14,887 nucleotides of DNA from JBEIFW01 sp044370695 (GTDB taxonomy: Bacteria; Actinomycetota; Acidimicrobiia; Acidimicrobiales; Ilumatobacteraceae): positions 1 to 14,887 of the forward strand of contig JBILVB010000100.1 in the NCBI GenBank assembly GCA_044370695.1. The letters run 5' to 3'. Every line of letters starts with the position of its first letter. Within the stretch, counting starts at the first letter, position 1. Positions 5,916 to 13,159 of this stretch are shown here, piece by piece. Made by a program: the position numbers and the translations under genes. The notes under the pieces are model-generated. The model saw nothing but the letters and a program-made list of their open reading frames with translations. It was not told the DNA's origin and did not search any database.

Positions 5916-7103
5916 TCAGGTTCGGGCGAACGCCGCATGGGCGGCGGTGCGCACGGCCGCGTCGGCCCACACGTCGAGCGCGGTGAGGGCCAGCAGCTTG
6001 GCGCCGTCGAGTACCGCCCGGTCGGCGGCGTCCGAGCGGGCGTGCTCGGCGAAGGCCGCGGAATGGATGGGCACACCGGCCGGTGCGACGGCGATCATCG
6101 GGTGGATCGACGGCACGAGGTAGCTCACGTTGCCCATGTCCGTGGAGCCGAGCACCGGGTGCGTGAGGCGCGGGTCGAGCACGGTGCGGCCCACCCGGGT
6201 GGCGTTCGCCGCCCATGCCGCATCGAGCGGGGCGTTGGCCTTCAGGTCTGCGTAGGCGGTGGGACGGTCACCCCAGCGCAACTCCACCCGGCATCCGGCG
6301 GCGTCCGCGCCGGCGCGCAGGCAGGTTTCGACCCGGGCCTTGAGCTCGGCGAGCCGGGCGACGGTGCCCGAGCGGACGTACCAGAACGTCGCGGCCCGTG
6401 ACGGCACGATGTTCGGTTTGTCGCCGCCGTGGGTGAACACGCCGTGCACCCGCTCGTCCGGGGCGATGTGCTGGCGGAGTGCGGCGACGTTCTGGTAGCC
6501 GAGCACGGCTGCGTCGAGCGCGTTCGCGCCCTTCCACGGCGCGGCCGCGGCATGGGCGGACAGCCCGTGGTATGTCGCTTCGAGCTGCTCGATCGCGAGC
6601 GTCGTCATCGCAGCGAGATCGCTGTCGGCGGGGTGGACCATCAGGGCAGCGTCGACCTCGCCGAAGGCCCCTCGGTCGGCGAGCACGATCTTGCCGCCCC
6701 CGCCCTCCTCGGCCGGTGTGCCCAGGATCCGCACCCGCCCGGCGATCGGGTCGCCCGTCGTGGCCAGCGCACCGAGCGCGAGGCCGGCGCCGAGCCCGGC
6801 GGCGGCGATGACGTTGTGCCCGCACGCATGACCGAGTTCGGGCAGGGCGTCGTACTCGAGGAGCACGGCGACGAGCGGACCCGACGAGCCGGCCTCGGCG
6901 ACGAACGCCGTCGGGACGTCGAGGTGGTGGCGCACCGGGGCGAGCCCGGCGTCGTCGAGCGCTCCGGCCAGCACGTCGTGGGCATGGTGCTCCTCGAAGG
7001 CCAGTTCGGGATGGCCGTGCAGGTCGTGCGCGACCTCGACGAGCAGGCCGGCCTGCCGATCGATCGCGGCCGTGACCCAGGCCTTGGCCTCGTCGAGGTG
7101 CAT
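5916..7103 (-). CDS. M20-family amidohydrolase (AbgB / aminoacylase-1-like-2 type)
   Basis: A 395-residue zinc-type amidohydrolase. The catalytic domain shows DLHGHPELAFEE (27-38), EYDALPELGHACGHN (83-97) with metal ligands Cys94 and His96, GTPAEEGGGGK (128-138) with Glu132-Glu133 supplying the catalytic and metal-ligand acids, and His157. The dimerisation or lid domain occupies roughly 165-290. The last expected metal ligand is the His in PIHSAAF (His347). The order and spelling of these motifs resemble the subfamily that includes p-aminobenzoyl-glutamate hydrolase subunit B and PM20D2/ACY1L2, rather than dipeptidases such as DapE. It would hydrolyse an N-acyl or peptide amide bond on a small molecule; the substrate is not clear. 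No signal peptide. The ATG at 7103 follows the kinase-like gene by 21 bp, and that gap contains a candidate promoter. Confidence 0.88.
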   Translation of the reverse strand: MHLDEAKAWVTAAIDRQAGLLVEVAHDLHGHPELAFEEHHAHDVLAGALDDAGLAPVRHHLDVPTAFVAEAGSSGPLVAVLLEYDALPELGHACGHNVIAAAGLGAGLALGALATTGDPIAGRVRILGTPAEEGGGGKIVLADRGAFGEVDAALMVHPADSDLAAMTTLAIEQLEATYHGLSAHAAAAPWKGANALDAAVLGYQNVAALRQHIAPDERVHGVFTHGGDKPNIVPSRAATFWYVRSGTVARLAELKARVETCLRAGADAAGCRVELRWGDRPTAYADLKANAPLDAAWAANATRVGRTVLDPRLTHPVLGSTDMGNVSYLVPSIHPMIAVAPAGVPIHSAAFAEHARSDAADRAVLDGAKLLALTALDVWADAAVRTAAHAAFART

Positions 7104-7110
7104 GCGAGGG

Positions 7111-7116
7111 ACCCTA
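7111..7116 (-). promoter_or_regulatory. Candidate -10 element, leaderless-type, for the M20 gene
   Basis: Minus-strand TAGGGT is followed by exactly 7 bases and then the ATG at 7103. The 21-bp gap has no Shine-Dalgarno site directly before the start, which fits a leaderless transcript. Confidence 0.45.
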
Positions 7117-7124
7117 GACCCGGC

Positions 7125-7721
7125 TCACACGACGATCTCGGCGGCGTCGGGCCGGCACACCACGCTCAGGCGCCGGGCGGTGCCGACAGGCCGGCCGTCG
7201 ATCTCGACGGCGCATCGGGCGCCGAGGTCGAGTTCGCTCGCCCGTACTCGCCGCTCCTCGATGCCGGGGTGCGGGACGTGGCTGCCGGTCGGCAGCCGTC
7301 GCCAGGCCTTCCAGGTGTCGCCGAGCCCGAGGTGGGCGACGACCACGTCGAGGCGTCCGTCGTTGGGATGGGCCCGGGGTGCGACGTCCCACCGGCCCCG
7401 GAACTGTGCGTTCATCACCGCGACGACCGGGGCACGCCAGAACCGTCGGCGGGCGACGACGTGGGCGACGAACAGGTGCTCGGGCCCGTCGTCGAGGCGG
7501 ACCACGCCGAGGTCGATCGGCAGCACGGTGCCGCGTCCGTCGGTGAGTCGGGCCGGCTCGCCCCCGCCGCCGACCGTGCGGCACAGGTCGCCGCCGAGCA
7601 CCCCGACCACGGCAGCGCCCCGGGCGAACGCCTGGGCGAGGGCGGCGTCGTCGTGGACGCGGGGCGCGCCGGTCGGGAGCACGCCGGGTTCGCCCCAGGG
7701 TTCCCCCCGGCGGATCACCAT
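7125..7721 (-). CDS. Diacylglycerol/lipid-kinase-like protein lacking most of the catalytic domain
   Basis: A 198-residue protein that resembles the C-terminal beta-sandwich domain of DgkB/YegS-type lipid kinases. Recognisable pieces are VLPIDLGVV (66-74), HLFVAHVVARR (82-92), WDVAPRAHPNDGRLDV (111-126, the 'L/P-x-A-x-x-D-D-G' signature), a LPTGSHVPHPGIEERRV helix and strand (143-159), and VEIDGRPVG (172-180). Upstream there is only about a 45-residue stub with VVGVLGGDLCRTVGG, where kinases have a GGDGT nucleotide-binding motif; here Gly-Thr is replaced by Leu-Cys. Most of the N-terminal alpha/beta domain is absent, so it is probably not a kinase by itself. Possible roles are lipid binding or a regulatory partner. 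The ATG start overlaps the helY stop by 7 bases (a GTG one codon later would overlap by 4), so coupled translation with helY is likely. Confidence 0.7.
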   Translation of the reverse strand: MVIRRGEPWGEPGVLPTGAPRVHDDAALAQAFARGAAVVGVLGGDLCRTVGGGGEPARLTDGRGTVLPIDLGVVRLDDGPEHLFVAHVVARRRFWRAPVVAVMNAQFRGRWDVAPRAHPNDGRLDVVVAHLGLGDTWKAWRRLPTGSHVPHPGIEERRVRASELDLGARCAVEIDGRPVGTARRLSVVCRPDAAEIVV

Positions 7722-10363
7722 GCGGCGCCCTCCGACCGACCGCCGTCGACCGTCCCGCCGTCGACCGTCCCGCCGTCGACCCGGCTGGACGCGACGATCA
7801 CCCCACGGAACAGCAACTCGACGCCGGCCGCCGCAGCGGCCCGGGTGGCGGGCTCCGGGGCGATCTGGGCGATCTGGCGCAGCAGGTCGACGAGCTGTTT
7901 CATGTTGCGCACGAAGTCGCCGCCCGAGAGCTCCTCGGCGTCGACGACGGCGGCGAAGCTCTCCCCCGCCGCCCAGGCGTAGGCGACTGCGACGAAGGTG
8001 GGGTCCGGGGCTCGGGTCGGATCGAGGCCGGCGAGCTCCTCCTGGGCGTTGAGGCTCCGGGCGACGGACTCGATCTCGGCGTACCGGCGCCGCACGGTGC
8101 CCGACGGGAACCACGCAGCCGGCGGCGGCTCGGGGCTGCGGTGCTCGTAGGTGAAGGCCGACACGAGCGCCGCGAGGCTCGCGGCGTCGAGGCCGTCGAG
8201 CAGGCCCTGTTCGAGGCACTCGGCGACGAGCAGATCGCATTCGTGGAACAGGCGGGCCAGCCGCTCCCCCGCTGGCGTGAGCGTCCAGCCCTCGACGTAC
8301 CGCCAGGCGCCCAGCAGCGCGAGGACCTGCTCGAACCGACGGACCACCGAGCTGCCGCGCGCGTGCACCCGGGCGGTGAGCTCGTCGACCTCGCGAGCGA
8401 GACGCTCGGCGGCTGCCGCGGCGCGCAGCCGGTCGGCGAGGTCCGGGTCGGCGAGGACGGGATGATCCTCGAGCTCGTCGTCGACCCCGGCGGAGCGAGG
8501 GAACCGGGAGCGAGCGAGCCGGCGGGCCACGTCGCGCTGATCGCCCGCGGCGCGCGGGTCGAACGGGTCGGGGAGCTCGACTCGGCCCACGGCCCGGGGC
8601 GGCGCGTCGAAGTCGGCGGCGCCGAGGGTGAGCACGGTGCGCGACGCCGTGACGGCCCGGACCCGCACCCCACGACGGAACGCCACCGAGACGACCGCGG
8701 CGCGCCCGGGGCGACGGCCGCGTACGACGTCGATCACGTCGCCGGGGCGCAGTTTGAGCAGCGCGTGTTCGATCGCCTCGGGATCGGTGCGGCCGGCGCG
8801 GACCTCGGCGCCCGCGTCGCGCTGCAGCCGGCGGCGTGACCGGTAGTCCTCCAGGTCGCCGAACGGGCTGATCGCTTCGGCGCGCACCTCGGCGAGGAGC
8901 TGCGAGCGGCGCTGCAGCCGTTGTTCGAGCCGGACCACCTCGCGGTCGGCCTGGAACTGGGCGAACGATCGGCCGAGCAGGCTTCGGGCCTCCTCGGCCC
9001 GGCGGGTGCGCACGAGGTTCGCCGCCATGTTGTAGGTCGGTCGGAACGCCGAGCGCAGCTGGTACTCGCGGCTGAGCGCGAGCGCGGCCACCTGGTCGAA
9101 GGTCACGAACGGGTTCCACAGCACGGCGGCGTGGCCCATGTCGTCGATACCCCGGCGGCCGGCCCGGCCGGTGAGCTGGGTGTAGGCGCCGGGGGTGAGG
9201 AACTCGTGGTGGTTGCCGGTGAACTTGGTGAGCTTCTCGATGACCACGGTCCGGGCGGGCATGTTGATGCCGACCGCCAGGGTCTCGGTGGCGAACACGA
9301 CCTTGACGAGCGCCTCGGCGAAGCAGGCCTCGACGGCCTCCTTGAACGGGGGGATCAACCCGGCATGGTGGGCGGCGACCCCGGCCTCGAGCGCGGCGAG
9401 GAACCGGCTCTGGCCGAGCACGGCGAGGTCCCGGCTGTCGATTCCGGCGAGGTGCTCGTCGACGATCGCCCGGATCCGGGTCCGCTCGGCCGCCGTCGTG
9501 AGCCGCACGCCCGCGTCGAGGCATTGCGCGGCCGCTTCGTCGCACCCGTTGCGGGAGAACAGGAAGTAGATCGCCGGCAGGAGGTCGCGCTCCTCGAGGA
9601 GGTCGACGACCTCGAGCCGGCGTGGGGTGTAGACCGGCAGCCGGGCCCGCGGTCGGCCCGGGCGGCCTGGCACCCGGTGGGTCGGCGGGTCGAACCGGCC
9701 GCCCTCGGGGTTCGCGCGGCCGTCGACGAGGACCGGCAGGGCGTGGACGCCGGGAACGGAGCGGTCACCGACGAGGTACAGATGGTCGAGGCGGACCGGT
9801 CGTCGGTGTTCCACGACCGGCACGGTCGGGCCCCGGACCTCGGTGATCCATGCGGCGAGCTCGGCCGCGTTGGACACCGTCGCCGAGAGGCACACGAGAC
9901 GGACGTGGGCAGGCAGGTGCAGGATCACCTCCTCCCACACCGGACCGCGGTAGGCGTCCTGCAGGTAGTGGACCTCGTCGAGGACCACGACGTCGAGCCG
10001 GTCGAGGCCGCCGTGTCGCGCGTAGACCATGTTCCGCAACACCTCGGTCGTCATGACGACGACGTCGGCGTCACCGTTGATGCTGTTGTCCCCGGTGAGC
10101 AACCCGACCCGGTCCGGGCCGTGGACGGCGAGCAGGTCGCGGTACTTCTGGTTGGAGAGCGCCTTGATCGGTGCCGTGTAGAACGCCCGCCGGCCGTGCG
10201 CGAGGGCGACGCCCACGGCGTACTCCGCGACGACGGTCTTGCCCGATCCGGTCGGCGCCGCGACGAGCACCGAACTGCCGGCATCGAGGGCGACGATGGC
10301 GTCGAGTTGGAATCGGTCGAGCGGGAACCCGTAGCGGGCGAGGAGGTCGTCGCGAACCGTCAC
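7715..10363 (-). CDS. helY: HelY-type DEVH-box helicase (Ski2/Mtr4-like)
   Basis: An 882-residue superfamily 2 helicase close in length to mycobacterial HelY (about 900). Motifs in order: Q-type RFQLDAI (18-24); Walker A APTGSGKT (36-43); motif Ia YTAPIKALSNQK (62-73); Walker B DEVH (129-132); SAT (160-162); AHHAGLIP (331-338); FATETLAVGINMPA (357-370); and motif VI QLTGRAGRRG (396-405). After the RecA-like domains come a winged-helix/ratchet part and a C-terminal DSHCT-type helical domain (about 690-850) as in Ski2/Mtr4 RNA helicases. The protein probably unwinds RNA or RNA-containing structures in ATP-dependent RNA turnover or surveillance; the bacterial role is poorly defined. The GTG start lies 4 bp after the tatC stop, and the kinase-like gene overlaps the 3' end, so it sits inside the tat operon as in mycobacteria. 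Confidence 0.93.
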   Translation of the reverse strand: MTVRDDLLARYGFPLDRFQLDAIVALDAGSSVLVAAPTGSGKTVVAEYAVGVALAHGRRAFYTAPIKALSNQKYRDLLAVHGPDRVGLLTGDNSINGDADVVVMTTEVLRNMVYARHGGLDRLDVVVLDEVHYLQDAYRGPVWEEVILHLPAHVRLVCLSATVSNAAELAAWITEVRGPTVPVVEHRRPVRLDHLYLVGDRSVPGVHALPVLVDGRANPEGGRFDPPTHRVPGRPGRPRARLPVYTPRRLEVVDLLEERDLLPAIYFLFSRNGCDEAAAQCLDAGVRLTTAAERTRIRAIVDEHLAGIDSRDLAVLGQSRFLAALEAGVAAHHAGLIPPFKEAVEACFAEALVKVVFATETLAVGINMPARTVVIEKLTKFTGNHHEFLTPGAYTQLTGRAGRRGIDDMGHAAVLWNPFVTFDQVAALALSREYQLRSAFRPTYNMAANLVRTRRAEEARSLLGRSFAQFQADREVVRLEQRLQRRSQLLAEVRAEAISPFGDLEDYRSRRRLQRDAGAEVRAGRTDPEAIEHALLKLRPGDVIDVVRGRRPGRAAVVSVAFRRGVRVRAVTASRTVLTLGAADFDAPPRAVGRVELPDPFDPRAAGDQRDVARRLARSRFPRSAGVDDELEDHPVLADPDLADRLRAAAAAERLAREVDELTARVHARGSSVVRRFEQVLALLGAWRYVEGWTLTPAGERLARLFHECDLLVAECLEQGLLDGLDAASLAALVSAFTYEHRSPEPPPAAWFPSGTVRRRYAEIESVARSLNAQEELAGLDPTRAPDPTFVAVAYAWAAGESFAAVVDAEELSGGDFVRNMKQLVDLLRQIAQIAPEPATRAAAAAGVELLFRGVIVASSRVDGGTVDGGTVDGGRSEGAAW
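7741..7780 (-). repeat. 15-bp tandem repeat encoding Val-Asp-Gly-Gly-Thr in the helY tail
   Basis: Two full copies and ten bases of a third copy of a 15-bp unit lie in frame at the extreme C-terminus of HelY and read VDGGTVDGGTVDGG. The segment follows the last folded helix and looks like a disordered tail. Confidence 0.85.
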
Positions 10364-10367
10364 GGGA

Positions 10368-11180
10368 TCAGGCGGCCGCCGCGCCCGTCCCGGCCGTACG
10401 TCGCTTGCGGGTCAGCAACCAGCCGACGAGGATCGACGCGAAGTAGAACAGCGTCATCGGGAGGGCCAGGGCGAGCAGGCTGAACGGATCGCCCGACGGC
10501 GTGATGACGGCCGCGATGACGACGCACAGCACGATCGCCTGACGCCACCAGCGCAGGAGCCGTCCGGGGGTCAGCGCCCGGGCGAGCTGGAGGAACACGA
10601 GCAGCACGGGGAACAGGAAACCGATACCGAAGCCGATCATCATGAGGCTGATGAGGTTGATGTAGCGATCCGCCGTGAGATCGACCCGGCTCTTGGCGCC
10701 GGCGTAGCCGACGAGGAACTCGACGGCGAACGGCATCGTCAGGTAGGCGATCGTCGCACCGAAGAGGAACAGCACCACCGAGGACAGCACGAACGGGGCG
10801 GCGTACCGGCGCTCCTTGGCGTGCAGGCCGGGCACGACGAATCGCCAGATCTGCCACAGCACCACCGGCAGTGCGGCGGCGAGCCCGAAGTATCCGGCGA
10901 TGCGCAGCCGGGTCGTGAATGCGCCGAGCAGGTCCGTGACCTGGAAGCCGTCGGAGCACTTCCAGTCGGGGTTCTCGGCGCACAGGTCGAAGTACGGGTT
11001 GCCGAGGAAGCGCTGCAGCCACGGGTCGTACAGCACGAACATGACGAGGGCGGCCGCGGCCACGGCGAGGGTGCACACCACGATGCGTCGGCGGAGCTCC
11101 GCCAGGTGCTCGGTGAGCGTCATCGTGTCGTCGGGGCCCTTGAGGCGACGTGGGCCCGACCGCTCGCGGCGCAGCTTCAT
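10368..11180 (-). CDS. tatC: Twin-arginine translocase subunit TatC
   Basis: A 270-residue integral membrane protein that recognises twin-arginine signal peptides and docks TatB/TatA to export folded proteins. The cytoplasmic N-terminus carries the signal-binding motif MTLTEHLAELRRRI (20-33). Six membrane segments fall at about 34-51, 93-113, 128-150, 179-201, 212-227 and 235-256. The first cytoplasmic loop shows the family's FVVPGLHAKERRY signature (114-126). The first external loop contains two Cys (67 and 75), which could form a disulphide. I chose the ATG at 11180, whose ATGA overlaps the tatB stop by 4 bases; Met20 is a possible internal alternative that would still keep the core. The C-terminus is short and basic (LLTRKRR) followed by Ala/Gly. 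Confidence 0.95.
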   Translation of the reverse strand: MKLRRERSGPRRLKGPDDTMTLTEHLAELRRRIVVCTLAVAAAALVMFVLYDPWLQRFLGNPYFDLCAENPDWKCSDGFQVTDLLGAFTTRLRIAGYFGLAAALPVVLWQIWRFVVPGLHAKERRYAAPFVLSSVVLFLFGATIAYLTMPFAVEFLVGYAGAKSRVDLTADRYINLISLMMIGFGIGFLFPVLLVFLQLARALTPGRLLRWWRQAIVLCVVIAAVITPSGDPFSLLALALPMTLFYFASILVGWLLTRKRRTAGTGAAAA

Positions 11181-11695
11181 GCGGGGGCCCCGGTGCCCGA
11201 CGACGGCGGTAGGCCGGTCGGTGCGGCGGGTGCCGCCGGCGCCGGGGGCGCAGGCAGCGGCGGCGGGGCGGGCGGCCATTGGCTTCCGGGCAGCGAGATC
11301 GCTGCGGGCTCGATCGGCGGACCGGACGGTGCCGGCATCGCCCAGCCCGGCAGCGGCGGTGCTTCGGACGGTTCGGCGCCGGCGGCGTCGGCGCTCGTGG
11401 TGTCCGCCGGTTCCGGTGCGGGCACGTACGCCGCCGGCTCGTTCGTGTCGCCCTCGGCCGCCGCCCGGACCGTCTCTGTGAAACCGGTGCGGACGTCGTC
11501 CATGGCCTGGCGGAATTCCCGGGTGGGCTCGTCGAGGGTGCTGCGCAGCTCCTGCTGGAACCCGTTCGCCATGCGGCGGACCTCGCCGTACACCCGACCG
11601 ACCTTGCGCAGCACGTCGGGGAGCTTCTCGGGCCCGAGGACCACCAGGGCGATGACGAGGATGATGATCACCTCGCCACCGGTCACGTTGAACAC
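11177..11695 (-). CDS. tatB: TatA/TatB-family translocase subunit (TatB-like) with long Pro/Ala tail
   Basis: A 172-residue Tat component. It has the standard single N-terminal membrane helix and hinge (GGEVIIILVIALVVLGPEKLP, residues 6-26), then a basic amphipathic helix from about 27 to 75. The LGP hinge is more typical of TatB than TatA, which usually has FGxKKLP, and the amphipathic helix is long; Mycobacterium calls the gene in this position tatA, so the name is not certain. From residue 82 to the end the protein is a Pro/Ala/Glu-rich tail of about 90 residues, apparently disordered and longer than the usual TatB tail. The GTG at 11695 is the start because the family begins M/V-F-N/D-x-G; further upstream codons do not look coding. 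It overlaps tatC by 4 bases. No second TatA gene is in the window. Confidence 0.88.
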   Translation of the reverse strand: MFNVTGGEVIIILVIALVVLGPEKLPDVLRKVGRVYGEVRRMANGFQQELRSTLDEPTREFRQAMDDVRTGFTETVRAAAEGDTNEPAAYVPAPEPADTTSADAAGAEPSEAPPLPGWAMPAPSGPPIEPAAISLPGSQWPPAPPPLPAPPAPAAPAAPTGLPPSSGTGAPA

Positions 11696-11702
11696 GGCCG
11701 GG

Positions 11703-11708
11703 AGTCTA
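11703..11708 (-). promoter_or_regulatory. Candidate -10 element, leaderless-type, for the tat-helY operon
   Basis: Minus-strand TAGACT is separated by exactly 7 bases from the GTG start of tatB. It lies in the 94-bp divergent gap between tatB and the phosphodiesterase gene, and there is no Shine-Dalgarno site before the GTG. Confidence 0.5.
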
Positions 11709-11777
11709 GGGATCGGGCCGCGGCCCCACCGAGTGAGCACCGTGAGCGCCGAGGCGCCGTGACGCCGGTCGGGTCGG

Positions 11778-11783
11778 CAGAAT
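11778..11783 (+). promoter_or_regulatory. Weak candidate -10 element for the phosphodiesterase gene
   Basis: Plus-strand CAGAAT, matching TATAAT in four of six positions, lies 6 bases before the ATG at 11790. It is weaker than the other elements because the first T is missing, but no Shine-Dalgarno site is seen either. Confidence 0.25.
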
Positions 11784-11789
11784 CGGCGG

Positions 11790-12515
11790 ATGCCTCAGCA
11801 GCGGCTCCCGTCGTTGATCGACCCCCCGATCGGCTTCGCTCACCGGGGCGCGAGCGCCCACGCCCCGGAGAACACCCTGGAGGCCTTCTCCCTCGCGCTG
11901 CGCCTGGGCGCCACCGGGTTGGAGAGCGACGTGTGGCTCACCGCCGACGGTGTGCCGGTGCTGGACCATGACGGTGTGGTCCGCCGGGGGGTACGCCGCC
12001 GGCCGATCTCGGAGGTGCCTCGGGCCGAGTTGCCAGCGCACATCCCGACGATGGGCGAGCTGTTCGCCACCTGTGGCGGGAGCTTCGAGCTGTCGCTCGA
12101 TCTCAAGGATCCTGCGGCGGGCGATGCGGTCCTGGCCGAGGCCCGGGCCGGCCTGCGCAACGGCACCGCCGCGCTGTGGCTCTGTCACCCCGAACTCGAC
12201 GTCCTGCAGGCGTTGCGACCGACCGATGGCGAGGTCCGGCTGGTCAATTCGACCAAGCTCGCCGCACTGAAAGACGGCCCGGAACGCCGGGCTGCGACGC
12301 TGGCCGACCTCGGAATCGACGCCGTCAACCTGCACCACGCGAGCTGGACGGGAGGGCTGACCACGCTGTTCCACCGGTTCGGGCGCTTCGCGTTCGCGTG
12401 GGACCTGCAGTTCGAACGCCCCCTGCGCGAGACCCTTCGGATGGGGATCGACGGCGTGTTCGGCGACTGGGTGGACCGGATCGTCGACGCGATGCGGGCC
12501 GAGATCGGCGGTTAG
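11790..12515 (+). CDS. Glycerophosphodiester phosphodiesterase (GDPD family)
   Basis: A 241-residue TIM-barrel GDPD, the length of compact cytoplasmic members such as UgpQ. It would hydrolyse glycerophosphodiesters from phospholipid turnover to glycerol-3-phosphate and an alcohol. Key residues are the HRG motif (His18-Arg19), PENTLEAF with Glu27, ESDVWLTADG with metal ligands Glu45 and Asp47, and DHDG with the second catalytic His60. At the strand that usually reads E-x-K the sequence is LSLDLKDP, so Asp104 replaces the usual Glu and Lys106 is kept. The C-terminal part (GIDAVNLHH, AWDLQFE, GIDGVFGDW) follows the barrel pattern, with GVFGDWVDR matching the common 'DGIITD-x-P' end loosely. No signal peptide. 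It is divergent from tatB and convergent with lepB, and is the only complete gene on the plus strand. Confidence 0.9.
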   Translation: MPQQRLPSLIDPPIGFAHRGASAHAPENTLEAFSLALRLGATGLESDVWLTADGVPVLDHDGVVRRGVRRRPISEVPRAELPAHIPTMGELFATCGGSFELSLDLKDPAAGDAVLAEARAGLRNGTAALWLCHPELDVLQALRPTDGEVRLVNSTKLAALKDGPERRAATLADLGIDAVNLHHASWTGGLTTLFHRFGRFAFAWDLQFERPLRETLRMGIDGVFGDWVDRIVDAMRAEIGG

Positions 12516-12522
12516 TGGGTCC

Positions 12523-12552
12523 ACCGTGCCGACGGGGTGACCGTGCCGACGG
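12523..12552. repeat. 13-bp direct repeat in the convergent gap after GDPD and lepB
   Basis: ACCGTGCCGACGG occurs at 12523-12535 and again at 12540-12552, filling most of the 49-bp gap between the two stop codons. Each copy can form a short CCGT/ACGG stem and an outer GTCC/GGAC pairing is possible. It could act as a two-way terminator, but there is no U-tract and the stems are short. Confidence 0.5.
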
Positions 12553-12564
12553 ACCGCGTCGTCG

Positions 12565-13152
12565 CTACAGCCACCCGAGGTGCGTGAGGGGCCACACCCG
12601 CACGAAGGCCCGCCCGACCACGAGGTCTTCCGGGATCGGTCCGAACACCCGGCTGTCCTGGGAGAAGGGCCGGTTGTCGCCCATGACGAACACGCAACCG
12701 TCGGGCACGGTGACCGTCTCGAAGGGACCCGTCGAGAGCTGCAGGTAGGGCTCGACGAGCTGCTGGCCGTTCACGAAGATCTTGCCGTCACGGCCTTCGA
12801 TCCGGTCGCCGGGGAGCCCGATCACCCGCTTGATGAGGTCCTTGATGTCACTTCCCGCTGCCCACACGTAGGACGGCTTGCAGCGGTTCTGCCCGCTCGC
12901 CGGGCGCTCGAACACCACGACGTCGCCGCGGTCGATGTCGTGGAGCCGGTAGCTCATCTTGTTGACGAGCACCCGGTCCCCGGTCTGGAGGGTCGGCACC
13001 ATCGATTCCGACGGGATGTAGAACGCCGCGAGGAGGAAGGCGCGCACGACGAGCGCGATGGCGAGGGCGCCGGCGATGACCAGCGTCCACTCGCGCAGGG
13101 TCTTCAGGGTGGTGCCACCCGAGGAGCGGGAACGGGTTCGAGGGGTGGTCAC
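12565..13152 (-). CDS. lepB: Signal peptidase I
   Basis: A 195-residue type I signal peptidase, which cleaves signal peptides on the outer face of the membrane from proteins exported by Sec and Tat. After a short basic cytoplasmic start there is one membrane helix (about 21-44, WTLVIAGALAIALVVRAFLLAAF). Box B is IPSESMVPTL with catalytic Ser50. Box C is RGDVVVF (75-81). Box D is LIKRVIGLPGDRIE with the general base Lys108. Box E is GDNRPFSQDSR (158-168). The start is uncertain: GTG 13152 lies 7 bp after the pafA stop, while GTG 13197 would overlap pafA by 38 bases; neither has a good Shine-Dalgarno site, and I chose the non-overlapping one. Cys91 in the non-catalytic domain is unusual but not in a known site. 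It is probably co-transcribed with pafA. Confidence 0.93.
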   Translation of the reverse strand: MTTPRTRSRSSGGTTLKTLREWTLVIAGALAIALVVRAFLLAAFYIPSESMVPTLQTGDRVLVNKMSYRLHDIDRGDVVVFERPASGQNRCKPSYVWAAGSDIKDLIKRVIGLPGDRIEGRDGKIFVNGQQLVEPYLQLSTGPFETVTVPDGCVFVMGDNRPFSQDSRVFGPIPEDLVVGRAFVRVWPLTHLGWL

Positions 13153-13159
13153 GTCGGGG

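Noticed and set aside
4346..5986. A 546-codon open frame on the plus strand opposite the ThyX-like gene.
   Set aside because: Frames opposite G+C-rich genes stay open by codon bias. The translation is Gly/Val/Arg-rich without recognisable motifs, while the minus strand shows clear ThyX motifs.
7125..9545. A single 806-codon reading for the kinase-like gene extending back into helY.
   Set aside because: Everything before about 7721 is the shadow of helY in another frame; homology to the kinase C-terminal domain begins at the ATG at 7721.
8921..10483. A 520-codon plus-strand frame opposite helY and the end of tatC.
   Set aside because: Same codon-bias shadow; it spans two well-supported minus-strand genes and has no domain pattern.
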